Origin: JAKFWF01 sp031429105
GTDB lineage: Bacteria; Pseudomonadota; Alphaproteobacteria; Rhizobiales; Hyphomicrobiaceae
Assembly (NCBI GenBank): GCA_031429105.1
Contig: JANOYV010000144.1
Span: forward strand, 34,311 to 98,310
DNA: 64,000 bases
Reading direction: 5' to 3'
Of the stretch, positions 7,192-15,903 are shown one piece after another; the stretch's first letter is position 1; each line of letters opens with the position of its first letter. The translations under genes were made by a program, and so were the position numbers. The notes below the pieces were generated by a model. The model saw only the letters and a list, made by a program, of their open reading frames with translations. It did not search any database and was not told where the DNA came from.

Positions 7192-10041
7192 ATGTCAGGT
7201 AGTGCAAAATCAGTGAGTGGCAGCGGGGGCAGTTCTAGCGCCAACGTCACGATGACCGATGATTTTAATGGCTCGGTCGTGTTCAACGGCGAGTCGGCCG
7301 GCTACAAAAATGCAGTGGGCATGTATAACTATTCGGCCGACGGCGCGATCACGGGCGTGAAGATACTCTGGGCGAATGCCTCCCTCAAAGGGTCCGGAGG
7401 CGATCTCCAGGCCAACAAAAGTGCTCTCGATGTAGCCCTCCATTCGGGCGACAAGGTTGGGTTCTTCGTGATCCCCGACAGCTATTCTCAGAAGGGTATG
7501 GCTGAGGTGCTCAACAGCACATCGGGAAGCTTCAAGTTCGTTGATGCTAACGGCAAACCGGGTAACATCAATGGCGGCTCAGAACTGAAGCTTGTCCACG
7601 TAAACTCCAGCGGTATTGAGACGGTTGTTAAGTCAGCTTATGGAACATCGATTTTCCACAGCACCGATGATGGCTCAAAGGGACTCAACGGTGACAAGCT
7701 CAATCACGTCGTAACGACTGTCGATGCCGACAAGGGCACGATCAAGATCGGTTTTGAAGATCTCAAGGGTGGTGGCGACAAGGACTATGATGACAGCGTC
7801 ATCACAATCAACGTTGGTTCCTCGAATGCGAAATTGATCGCATCAGGATCGGCAGACAAGGTTCTCGCTGAACGGGCTGCTGAAAAGGTCGCTGCCGAAA
7901 AGGCCGCTGCTGAAAAAGCTGCCGCCGAGAAGGTGGCGAAGGAAGCATCCGACAAGAACAACAGTGACGACAATAAGCACGACGGTCGTGGTCACGGCGA
8001 TGGCGACCACAACGACGACGGCCACGACGACAACGGGCAAGGGCCAGTGAAGAAAGCAGAAAAAGAAGCAGCTGAGAAGGTCGCTGCCGAAAAAGCTGCC
8101 GCGGAGAAAGCTGCTGCTGAAAAGCTCGCTGCCGATCAGGCCGCCGCCGAAAAGGCTGCTGCTGAAAAGGTAGCCGCTGAGAAGGCCGCTGCAGAAAAGC
8201 TGGCCGCTGAGTATGCCGCCGAAAAGCAGGTCGCAGCAGATGCCGAAGCCGCCAAGCACGCTGCCGGTGAGATGCTGGTTGATGGCAGCTTCGAACAGGC
8301 TGACGTTGGTCACAACACCTGGGGTCACCAGGCCGTTGTCGGCGGCTGGCATTCGGGTTCCGAGGTCGAAGTCTGGGGCCGCGATTTCTACGGCGTTAAG
8401 GCGACGGATGGCGTTAAGGTCGCAGAGCTCGATTACGACCATGGCCTGAGCAATATGTACCAAAACGTCGCGACCGTTTCCGGGCAGTCCTACACCTTTA
8501 CATTTGATTATTCCCAACGCAGCGACGCGGCTTCATCGAGCAATACGGTCCAGGTATTCTGGAACGGCGAGCTAGTCGGCAGCGTCGACCCTGCTTCGAC
8601 CGATTGGAGCCATGCTTCGTTCCAGGTCATTGGCACCGGCGGTTCGGATCGCATCGAATTCCGTGAGGAAGCCGGCGATAACGACAGCCTTGGTGGGCTT
8701 ATCGACAACGCCTCGCTGCGTGCGACTCCTGTTGTCGTCCCGGCCGACGCGCTGATGCTGAAGGCTGCCGATGTCGCAAAGGGCATCACGTTCGAGTTGC
8801 TGAATGGCGGCAACACGGGGGATGAACTCTCGGGCGGCGTTGGCAACGACGAAGTTTATGGTCGTGGTGGTAATGACGTATTGAATGGCGACACGAGTGG
8901 GCGGGTTACGGCGGCTCTCTCAATCGACGTTTCGCTAGTCGATGCTGACAACTCGAAAACCGTGTTGCTGGTTATTGCAGGCGTGCCAAAGGGTGCGACG
9001 CTTTCAGCGGGTCATGACAATGGCGATGGCAGTTGGTCACTCTCCGTGGATGAGTTGAAGGGGCTCAACGTAACTGCTGATGACGGTTCTGTGTTCAAGC
9101 TTTCGGTCACAGCAACGGCAACCGACGTTACAGGCGCGGTGATGACGCAACATGCGGACATCAACGTTGTGTTCGACAATGGCAACGAAGATCTCGTGGT
9201 CGGTGGTCGCGGCAACGACGATATCACGGGCGGTGCCGGTAATGACGTTTTGTACGGCGGTGGCTTGCCGACCGGCGCGCCTCCCCATGTTGTCACGTTT
9301 GCTGACAACGACATCGTTCACGGCAACGACGGTAACGACGTTGTCTACGGCAACTCCGGCGATGACCAGGTGTACGGCGACGCCGGGAACGACTTCGTAT
9401 CTGGCGGTCGCGGCGATGACTTTGTCTCGGGCGGCGAAGGCAACGACGTGATGAAGGGCAACTCCGGCAACGACATGATGAATGGCGAAGCTGGCGATGA
9501 TCAGATGTCCGGTGGTTCGGGCTTCGATACGCTCGACTTCTCGATGTCGATGAACGGCATGACGGTTGATATGTCGAAGCATGTTGCAATCGGCATGGGC
9601 AACGACACGATCAACGGTTTCGAGAAAATCATTGGCTCGGAATTCAATGACGTCATGATTGGCGACAGCCACGACAACGTGTTCGTAGGTGGTGCTGGCG
9701 ATGACGTTATGCGCGGCGCCAAGGGTAACGATACGTTTGCTGGTGGTAAGGGCAACGACGTCTTCCAGTGGCAGAAGTCGGATGTCTTCACTGTCAAGAC
9801 CGGTGTTGCCTCGCTGGATCACATCACAGACTTCGAAGTCGGCGATAAGTTGGAGCTGACCGGTTTCATCAAGGCCGGCACGAGCGACTTCGCCAACGTG
9901 CTGCATGTAACTGATGGTGCAGCTGGAACGACAGTCTCGGTGAAGTTCGGTGGCCAATTCCACGATGTGGTCGTGCTCGACGGCCTGCACGGCCTAACTG
10001 CAACCGACATGTTGAAGGACGGGATGCTTCTCGTCGCTTGA
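7192..10041 (+). CDS. Large RTX calcium-binding protein 1 with DUF4114-like, helical and lectin-like domains
   Basis: A 949-residue secreted protein without a Sec signal, as expected for type I secretion. In order: a DUF4114-like domain (about 50-207, ending FEDLKGGGDKDYDDS), an Ala/Glu/Lys-rich helix (about 220-255), a His/Asp-rich stretch (about 256-282), a second AEK-rich helix (about 285-355), a jelly-roll-like domain opening MLVDGSFEQ (about 361-515), scattered GGxGxDxhx repeats, a cadherin-like domain (about 565-655), an RTX block (about 658-760) and a C-terminal module with LDHITDFEVGD (about 872-882), ending DGMLLVA. The RTX repeats bind calcium and fold after export. Its C-terminal 400 residues resemble those of RTX protein 3. 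A matrix or surface protein is likely; no catalytic domain was recognised, and no alginate-epimerase A-module is seen. Confidence 0.85.
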   Translation: MSGSAKSVSGSGGSSSANVTMTDDFNGSVVFNGESAGYKNAVGMYNYSADGAITGVKILWANASLKGSGGDLQANKSALDVALHSGDKVGFFVIPDSYSQKGMAEVLNSTSGSFKFVDANGKPGNINGGSELKLVHVNSSGIETVVKSAYGTSIFHSTDDGSKGLNGDKLNHVVTTVDADKGTIKIGFEDLKGGGDKDYDDSVITINVGSSNAKLIASGSADKVLAERAAEKVAAEKAAAEKAAAEKVAKEASDKNNSDDNKHDGRGHGDGDHNDDGHDDNGQGPVKKAEKEAAEKVAAEKAAAEKAAAEKLAADQAAAEKAAAEKVAAEKAAAEKLAAEYAAEKQVAADAEAAKHAAGEMLVDGSFEQADVGHNTWGHQAVVGGWHSGSEVEVWGRDFYGVKATDGVKVAELDYDHGLSNMYQNVATVSGQSYTFTFDYSQRSDAASSSNTVQVFWNGELVGSVDPASTDWSHASFQVIGTGGSDRIEFREEAGDNDSLGGLIDNASLRATPVVVPADALMLKAADVAKGITFELLNGGNTGDELSGGVGNDEVYGRGGNDVLNGDTSGRVTAALSIDVSLVDADNSKTVLLVIAGVPKGATLSAGHDNGDGSWSLSVDELKGLNVTADDGSVFKLSVTATATDVTGAVMTQHADINVVFDNGNEDLVVGGRGNDDITGGAGNDVLYGGGLPTGAPPHVVTFADNDIVHGNDGNDVVYGNSGDDQVYGDAGNDFVSGGRGDDFVSGGEGNDVMKGNSGNDMMNGEAGDDQMSGGSGFDTLDFSMSMNGMTVDMSKHVAIGMGNDTINGFEKIIGSEFNDVMIGDSHDNVFVGGAGDDVMRGAKGNDTFAGGKGNDVFQWQKSDVFTVKTGVASLDHITDFEVGDKLELTGFIKAGTSDFANVLHVTDGAAGTTVSVKFGGQFHDVVVLDGLHGLTATDMLKDGMLLVA

Positions 10042-10053
10042 AATCAAATCCAT

Positions 10054-10092
10054 CGTGGGCGAGAGGGCTTGCTCCCCGCCTCGTCGCCCACG
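10054..10092 (+). terminator. Hairpin after RTX gene 1
   Basis: Nine-base arms CGTGGGCGA (10054-10062) and TCGCCCACG (10084-10092) enclose a 21-base GC-rich loop, starting 13 bases after the stop codon. No T-run follows, so it may stabilise the mRNA 3' end instead of terminating. Confidence 0.45.
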
Positions 10093-10128
10093 GATAGAAG
10101 TCATCCAGTCATTTACCTTTACCTCAAG

Positions 10129-10160
10129 GACGCGCCCCTCCCAGGTCGCGTCTTTTTTTT
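10129..10160 (+). terminator. Intrinsic terminator of RTX gene 1
   Basis: Arms GACGCG (10129-10134) and CGCGTC (10147-10152), with a possible inner CC/GG pairing, are followed at once by eight T residues (10153-10160). This is a standard rho-independent terminator and suggests that RTX gene 1 is a transcription unit separate from RTX gene 2. Confidence 0.8.
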
Positions 10161-10372
10161 GTTCAAAATAATAGAAAAAGACTCAGTGATAAAATTTGAA
10201 CTAAATCCACTCTGCCGAACAAACGAGAGCTTCATGCGCACTTGCTAGATTGATAATAACGGAGCGTTGATTTGATCGGATTCTGAATGAACTATTGACC
10301 GTTGTGATAATAAATAAAACTGATCGAACATGACACTTGAAAAATGAAACTTGAATTGGTCGGGGGACTGCA

Positions 10373-11281
10373 ATGGCACTTGCTACAGATCTAACGCTTC
10401 AAGACATCATCATGGGAGATGCCAACAATAACGTTTTGTCTGCCACAGTCGTCAATTCCAAAATAACCGGCAATGGCGGCGATGATGCAATCTATGGAAA
10501 CTACGGCGACGATCAGCTGTTTGGTGGCAATGGCAACGACACCATCGATGGTGGGGCCGGCGACGATCTGGTGCGTGGCGGCACCGGAGACGATGTGCTC
10601 GACGGCAACATAGGCGATGACGTATTGTACGGAGATACCGGCAATGATCACGTCGCCGGTGGTGATGGTCAGGATCAAATCTTGGGTGGCGATGGTGACG
10701 ATGAGATCAGGGGTGGCGGCGGCGATGATCTCTTGAATGGTGGGAAGGGCCACGACGCCGTTGTTGGTGATAGCGGTGACGATCAGTTGTTCGGCAATAG
10801 CGGCGATGATTTGCTATTGGGTGGCGATGGCACAGATACGCTTGAGGGCGGCACTGGCAACGACATGCTGGATGGCGGCTCAGATAACGATCATCTCAAC
10901 GGTGGTGGTGGCGATGACATCGTCTCCGGTGGCTCAGGATCCGATTCAATTCGCGGCGGCACAGGCATCGATATTATGACCGGGGGAGATGGTTTCGATA
11001 CCTTTTCGTTCTCGCTGAATGATGTGATGCCTGGTGGTGTATATCAAGGCATGGACGTGATCACCGACTTCAGCTCAACAGAGCGATTAGACCTGTCCGA
11101 CTTTACCAATGGGTCGAGCGATAACATCGACGATGTCGTCCAGATCAATTGGCAATCGGGTGACTTGGATTCTGTTTTGTCGATCAAGATCGGTGACGCA
11201 TTCGTGGATGTTGCACTTTTGGTTGGCGTCCAGGGTGGCAGTGCCTCGGCTTGGGCATCGGACGGGATGATCCTGGCGTAA
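10373..11281 (+). CDS. RTX calcium-binding protein 2, compact beta-roll
   Basis: A 302-residue protein made almost wholly of GGxGxDxhx nonapeptide repeats (about residues 30-205), a parallel beta-roll that needs calcium. A C-terminal module (about 206-302) has the DVITDFSSTERLDLSDF block typical of serralysin C-terminal domains, and the chain ends ASDGMILA, a hydrophobic terminus like that of its neighbours. There is no Sec signal; export by the type I system encoded at 15904-18604 is inferred. No enzymatic domain is present, so a structural or polymer-binding role in the matrix is likely. GGGGGA just upstream supports the ATG. Confidence 0.85.
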   Translation: MALATDLTLQDIIMGDANNNVLSATVVNSKITGNGGDDAIYGNYGDDQLFGGNGNDTIDGGAGDDLVRGGTGDDVLDGNIGDDVLYGDTGNDHVAGGDGQDQILGGDGDDEIRGGGGDDLLNGGKGHDAVVGDSGDDQLFGNSGDDLLLGGDGTDTLEGGTGNDMLDGGSDNDHLNGGGGDDIVSGGSGSDSIRGGTGIDIMTGGDGFDTFSFSLNDVMPGGVYQGMDVITDFSSTERLDLSDFTNGSSDNIDDVVQINWQSGDLDSVLSIKIGDAFVDVALLVGVQGGSASAWASDGMILA

Positions 11282-11301
11282 CAAGCAAGATTGCTGATTC
11301 G

Positions 11302-11336
11302 GAATAGCCATCGCACTAAAGGTGTGATGGCTATTC
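11302..11336 (+). terminator. Hairpin after RTX gene 2
   Basis: Eleven-base perfect arms GAATAGCCATC (11302-11312) and GATGGCTATTC (11326-11336) around a 13-base loop lie 20 bases after the stop. No T-run follows directly. Termination or mRNA protection are both possible. Confidence 0.5.
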
Positions 11337-11408
11337 GGTTGAGTAAGATTAAGAATTGGTAAAACGAAGTGCTAATACTTGAGCAAGTTTTTATCCGTAT
11401 TACGGATT

Positions 11409-11429
11409 GATCGTGAACGATCGCTTTTT
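11409..11429 (+). terminator. Possible weak terminator before RTX gene 3
   Basis: A short stem GATCG/CGATC with loop TGAA is followed by GC and TTTTT (11425-11429). The stem is only five pairs. It may be the second half of a bipartite terminator for RTX gene 2. Confidence 0.35.
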
Positions 11430-11511
11430 ATATTTGTGCTAAAAGTTGGTCTAGGATTAGTGGCATTGCGTGTGCCCGCTCGATTGAACTTGAATTAAGG
11501 CGTGAGCTAAA

Positions 11512-14259
11512 ATGGCGACAATCAACGGTACCGCGATTGGCGACGTCATCACCGGCACGGCCGAGGATGATTTGATCGATGGTGGCGCAGGCAATGACCG
11601 TATTAATGGCGGCGCAGGTAATGATCGTATCATCGGTGGTCTTGGCAATGATGCGCTAACCGGCGATGCCGGTAATGACACGATCAATGGCGGCGATGGC
11701 AACGACGCATTTTATGGCGGCGGCAACGACGATACGCTGTACGGCGAGAACGGCGACGACACCATGAATGGTGACGGCGGCAACGATCTGCTGTTCGGTG
11801 GCGCCGGTAACGATATTTTAAATGGCGGCACTGGAAACGATACGCTGAATGGTGGCGTAGGTGTCAACGTCTTCAATGGTGGTTCAGGCGTCGATACGGT
11901 TGTCTTGGAACTTGCTTCGGGCAGCCTGAACGCTGCCATGCGGTCGGATCTTGCCGCGCTGAAGTCCTTTATGGATGCGCAATTGGCATCAGCTGGTTCA
12001 ACGGTCGCACTCAGCACGCAGACGGCGGGCGCAACGTTGCAACTTAGCGCCCTTGGCCTGACGATCAGCAATATAGAGAGCGTAAAGGTCCTTCTTGATG
12101 GCGTTGAAACCCCAATCACCGCATTGATCAACTGCGCTCCAACTGCAGACACCGCGGTGGCCGTCAGTGCCAACGAAGATGTTGCCTTTACTGGTTCGGT
12201 CTTGGCTGCTGACCCTGACGGTGATGTCCTGGGTTACGCGGTCGCTACCGGCCCGGCCTACGGCGCATTGGCGCTTGATGCTGCGACTGGTCAGTACACC
12301 TATACGCCCGGTACAAACTTCAATGGCTCGGACAGTTTCCAGGTCAAGGTCGCCGATCCGTCAGGTGCTTTCACGACACAGACCGTTAACGTCGGCGTTG
12401 TCGCTGTGAACGATGCGCCGGTCGTTGCTGCTGCTACGGTTGCAGTCGCGACCAACGAAGACACGGCGATCACGGGTGCGGTTGTCGCGTCAGACATCGA
12501 CGGTGACGTGTTGGGGTACGCTGTTGCAACGGGTCCAGCCCATGGTGCGTTGGCGCTCGATGCCGCGACCGGCCAGTACACCTATACGCCGGGCGCGAAC
12601 TTCAATGGCTCGGACCGTTTCCAGGTCAAGGTTGCCGATTCGTCGGGTGCTTTCGCGACACAGACCGTTAACGTCGGCGTTGTCGCTGTGAACGATGCGC
12701 CGGTCGTTGCTGCTGCTACGGTTGCAGTCGCGACCAACGAAGACACGGCGATCACTGGTGTGGTTGTCGCGTCAGACATCGACGGCGATGTCCTGGGTTA
12801 CGTGGTCGCCACGGGCCCGGCTCACGGCGCGTTAGTGCTCGATAGCGCGACCGGCCAGTATACCTATTCGCCAGAAGCTAATTTTAGCGGTGCAGACAAA
12901 TTCATCGTCCAAGTGACCGATGCTGTGGGTGCCACTGCGAGCCAAACAATCAATGTATCAACGGCTGGCGTTGTTGATGCGCCGACATTGTCGACCGTAA
13001 ATCAGTCGATTTCGCTGTCTGGTAGTGTTCAGGTTGGAACCAGGGTAGGTGATACCATCGTTGCTGCTGCGGGCGTCACGCACATACTAGGTGCAGCTGG
13101 CAACGACACGATCATTGCCGCGAACGCATCAACTGTAACTACGTTACTTGGAATTGCCGCAGCGTTGCAGGATCGCGATGGTTCCGAGCAATTAACGGTT
13201 CAAGTCAGTGGCGTACCAGCCGGTGGTCACTTGTCGGCCGGGCAGGTCAACGCTAATGGATCCTGGACGCTGACCCCTGCCAACCTGGTTGGGCTAACGA
13301 TCACCGCACCGACACTATCGGACATCACGTTGCATGTTACTGCAACTTCAACTGAAATCGCAGGCGGCTCGTCCACGGTTGCCCACGATTTGACCATCAC
13401 TTTCGATCGGGCAGCCGCACCTAGCATTATCGAAGGTGGCTCCGGCAGCGACAGCATTGTTGGAAGTGCTGCTGGCGATGTAATCTACGGTGGTAGCATG
13501 CCGAAAGGCACTGTTTCTGTGCCAAGCATCGCCAGCGAGAAAGATAACGATATCATCCACGGTGGTGATGGCAACGATACGATTTATGGCCAGAAGGGCA
13601 ACGATCAGCTGTTTGGCGAAAACGGCGATGACAGTTTGTTCGGCGGCAAGGGCGACGACCTTTTGTATGGTGGTCTTGGTCACAACACCATCAAGGGTGA
13701 CAGCGGCAACGACACGATTTTTGCCCAAGGCGGTGACGATACAGTCTCGGGTGGCACCGGTTTCGATACACTTGATTTCTCATTGTCCAACGGCGGCATC
13801 GCAATCGACGTCAGCAAAGGGACCGCCTTAGGATTTAACACTGCGGCCTTCTCGAGCATCGAGAAAATCGTCGGTTCGGCTTATGCCGACGATTACAAGG
13901 GCAGCTCGGACGCAGACGTATTCATCGGTGGCGCCGACGATGACATGATCCGCGGCCTTGGTGGTGCCGATACCTTGACCGGTGGGTCGGGTCGCGACAC
14001 GTTTGTGTACTTGGGCAAAGATGCTGGCGCCGTCGATCACATCACGGACTTTGTCGCAGGCGACCGACTTGATCTGCACGATTTCTTGAAATCTGCGAAG
14101 TTCGCATCCATCGGCGATGTCGTGCACGTTCACGATAGCGCAGCTGGTTCAACCATCTCAGTCAAGACGAGTTCGGGTTTTGTTGATCTTGTCGTGCTTG
14201 ATGGCGTGCATGGCACGTCGGCGCAAGATCTGCTCTCGCACGGCATGATTTTGGCGTGA
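11512..14259 (+). CDS. Large RTX protein 3 with tandem cadherin/VCBS-like repeats
   Basis: A 915-residue secreted protein. It opens with an RTX block (about 8-125), then a spacer, then three tandem Ig/cadherin-like repeats of about 94 residues (about 209-490), each with NEDxAxTG, DGDVLGY and GQYTY blocks. A further cadherin-like domain follows (about 540-640, with GVPAGGHLSAG), a second RTX block (about 640-760), and a C-terminal module with VDHITDFVAGDRLDLHDF and the end LSHGMILA. The order resembles large bacterial adhesins, on a small scale. Export by the neighbouring type I system is inferred from the absence of a Sec signal and the shared C-terminus. Its second half is paralogous to that of RTX protein 1. 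AAGGCGTGAG upstream supports the start. Confidence 0.85.
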   Translation: MATINGTAIGDVITGTAEDDLIDGGAGNDRINGGAGNDRIIGGLGNDALTGDAGNDTINGGDGNDAFYGGGNDDTLYGENGDDTMNGDGGNDLLFGGAGNDILNGGTGNDTLNGGVGVNVFNGGSGVDTVVLELASGSLNAAMRSDLAALKSFMDAQLASAGSTVALSTQTAGATLQLSALGLTISNIESVKVLLDGVETPITALINCAPTADTAVAVSANEDVAFTGSVLAADPDGDVLGYAVATGPAYGALALDAATGQYTYTPGTNFNGSDSFQVKVADPSGAFTTQTVNVGVVAVNDAPVVAAATVAVATNEDTAITGAVVASDIDGDVLGYAVATGPAHGALALDAATGQYTYTPGANFNGSDRFQVKVADSSGAFATQTVNVGVVAVNDAPVVAAATVAVATNEDTAITGVVVASDIDGDVLGYVVATGPAHGALVLDSATGQYTYSPEANFSGADKFIVQVTDAVGATASQTINVSTAGVVDAPTLSTVNQSISLSGSVQVGTRVGDTIVAAAGVTHILGAAGNDTIIAANASTVTTLLGIAAALQDRDGSEQLTVQVSGVPAGGHLSAGQVNANGSWTLTPANLVGLTITAPTLSDITLHVTATSTEIAGGSSTVAHDLTITFDRAAAPSIIEGGSGSDSIVGSAAGDVIYGGSMPKGTVSVPSIASEKDNDIIHGGDGNDTIYGQKGNDQLFGENGDDSLFGGKGDDLLYGGLGHNTIKGDSGNDTIFAQGGDDTVSGGTGFDTLDFSLSNGGIAIDVSKGTALGFNTAAFSSIEKIVGSAYADDYKGSSDADVFIGGADDDMIRGLGGADTLTGGSGRDTFVYLGKDAGAVDHITDFVAGDRLDLHDFLKSAKFASIGDVVHVHDSAAGSTISVKTSSGFVDLVVLDGVHGTSAQDLLSHGMILA
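12136..12981 (+). repeat. Three tandem 282-bp repeats inside RTX gene 3
   Basis: Direct repeats with a period of 282 bases (94 codons) encode the three cadherin-like units; boundaries are approximate. Copies 2 and 3 share a run of about 100 identical bases (around 12375-12473 and 12657-12755), synonymous positions included. Copy 1 is similar but more diverged at its start. Such identity points to recent duplication or gene conversion and makes copy-number change by recombination likely. Confidence 0.8.
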
Positions 14260-14377
14260 TCTTCACGATCAATTAACCGAATCTTCAGTTGAGCCCAATA
14301 TGGTTGTCGCTGAATTAGCGTGAATCGAGGGGGGCCTCGGTGCGCTCGCCACAAGTACGTGTCGGTGAGGTATTGCG

Positions 14378-15826
14378 ATGTTGAAGCGTAGGGTTGACGG
14401 GACTGCGGGCAATGACACGATCATTGCTGCGCCCGAAGGCGACGTGATCTATGGCAATGCCGGTGATGACACGCTCATCGGTGGACTGGGCAACGATGTT
14501 CTCGTGGGCGATGCTGGCCGAGATACAATTACCGGTGGCGCGGGCAGTGATGCGATCTACGGCGGCGGCGGAAACGACATCCTTAGTGGCGGCGACGGCG
14601 ACGACAAGATCTGGGGTGACGGTGGCGATGATCGTATCAGCGGCGACGCGGGGAACGATTTGATTTACGGCGCCGATGGCAACGACACCATTGATGGTGG
14701 CGCTGGTAGCGATTCGATCAGTGGTGATGCCGGCAACGACATTCTGCGCGGTGAGGACGGTAACGATATCTTGATTGGCGGCGATGGCGACGACCTGCTC
14801 GAAGGCGGCGTTGGTGATGATAAACTCTATGGCGGCGCGGGCAACGATCGGTTGATCGGTGGCGAGGGCGTCAACTTTATTGATGGCGGTTCAGGCGACA
14901 ACGTGATTGTCAGCGGCTCCGGCAAGGACGAACTTGTCGGCGGCGACGGGATCGATACGATTGAGGCCGGCGGTGGCGACGATGTGCTGTCAGGTAATGG
15001 CGGCAACGACGTGCTCAAGGGCGGCGATGGCAATGATCAAGTGACGGGCGGCCTCGGCGACGACCAGTTAATGGGCGATGCTGGTAACGACCGGCTTTCA
15101 GGTGGCGACGGCAACGATACGCTCGCGGGCGGCCTTGGCGACGACGTCTTGCTGGGAGAGGTCGGTAACGATGTCATGAACGGTGATGCCGGCAACGACA
15201 AGCTCGATGGGGGGCTCGGTGCCGATGAACTGCACGGCGCGACCGGCAACGACACGCTTCTCGGTGGCGACGGTAGTGACAAGTTATTCGGCGAGGACGG
15301 CACCGATTACCTCATCGGCGGTTCAGGCGACGATTTGCTCAACGGCGGCGCCAGCAATGACATTCTCGAAGGTGGCATCGGCAACGATGGCTTTTTTGCC
15401 GGCGGTGGCAACGATCAGATATTCGGCGGTGACGGCAATGACCGCGTGTTTGGCGATGCTGGGAACGACCAGATTTTCGGTGGGCGCGGCAACGACATCA
15501 TGACCGGTGGTGAATTGAAGAATCTCGGTGCTGCGGGCAACGATAGCTTCGGTTGGTTGCGGGCCGATATCGTCAACACGGATGGCTCAAGGGCTGGATT
15601 TGACCATATTACTGACTTCGGAGCCGGTGATCGGCTTGATTTCTCGGGTGTCTTCAACGGATCCCCACCAGGCCGCCTCGCCGACGCGATCCATATAACG
15701 GACACCGTGTCCGGCACTGTGGTTTCGGTCGATCTGGGTTCTGGTTTCGTCGATGTCGTTATGCTCGACGATGTTCACGGCCTACAAATCGATGATCTTA
15801 CCCACTCGAGTTCGTTTATCATTTAG
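14378..15826 (+). CDS. RTX calcium-binding protein 4, near-continuous nonapeptide repeats
   Basis: A 482-residue protein that is RTX repeat almost from its first residues to about 395, with dozens of GGxGNDxhx units and no other domain in that span. The last 85 residues form the shared C-terminal module (FDHITDFGAGDRLDFSGVF, then SGFVDVVMLDDVHG), ending SSSFII. An unbroken beta-roll of this length would bind many calcium ions and form a stiff rod. There is no Sec signal. It directly precedes the type I secretion genes (77-base gap), which makes it the strongest candidate substrate. GGTGAGG upstream supports ATG 14378. No catalytic residues were recognised. Confidence 0.85.
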   Translation: MLKRRVDGTAGNDTIIAAPEGDVIYGNAGDDTLIGGLGNDVLVGDAGRDTITGGAGSDAIYGGGGNDILSGGDGDDKIWGDGGDDRISGDAGNDLIYGADGNDTIDGGAGSDSISGDAGNDILRGEDGNDILIGGDGDDLLEGGVGDDKLYGGAGNDRLIGGEGVNFIDGGSGDNVIVSGSGKDELVGGDGIDTIEAGGGDDVLSGNGGNDVLKGGDGNDQVTGGLGDDQLMGDAGNDRLSGGDGNDTLAGGLGDDVLLGEVGNDVMNGDAGNDKLDGGLGADELHGATGNDTLLGGDGSDKLFGEDGTDYLIGGSGDDLLNGGASNDILEGGIGNDGFFAGGGNDQIFGGDGNDRVFGDAGNDQIFGGRGNDIMTGGELKNLGAAGNDSFGWLRADIVNTDGSRAGFDHITDFGAGDRLDFSGVFNGSPPGRLADAIHITDTVSGTVVSVDLGSGFVDVVMLDDVHGLQIDDLTHSSSFII

Positions 15827-15903
15827 AACTCTTCGGTAAGGTTGCTGTAACGCACTCCTGTGGAAGCCATTAGGCATATGCAGCGAAGGCGTTCAGCGGA
15901 TCG

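Larger units (their letters stand above)
10042..10372. other. Intergenic region between RTX genes 1 and 2
   Basis: This 331-base gap holds two hairpins (10054-10092 and 10129-10160). From about 10161 to 10372 follows AT-rich sequence without a convincing open frame, which probably holds the promoter of the second RTX gene. GGGGGA lies 5 bases before ATG 10373. Confidence 0.5.

Noticed and set aside
7843..8517. Minus-strand frame of 224 codons inside RTX gene 1
   Set aside because: It is antisense to the AEK-rich and jelly-roll regions; its low-complexity sequence mirrors the repeats of the sense strand and no ribosome site is seen.
9037..9990. Minus-strand frame of 317 codons inside RTX gene 1
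   Set aside because: Antisense of glycine/aspartate RTX repeats gives long open frames by composition (VVA, HDVV patterns); no family resemblance.
10400..15500. Short regular DNA repeats resembling a CRISPR array
   Set aside because: They are 27-base codon-level RTX repeats within long coding frames, degenerate and without uniform spacers.
7192..15826. RTX proteins as AlgE-type mannuronan C5-epimerases
   Set aside because: They have RTX (R-module-like) repeats, but no parallel beta-helix A-module with a YG(F)DPH-type catalytic motif was found in any of the four.
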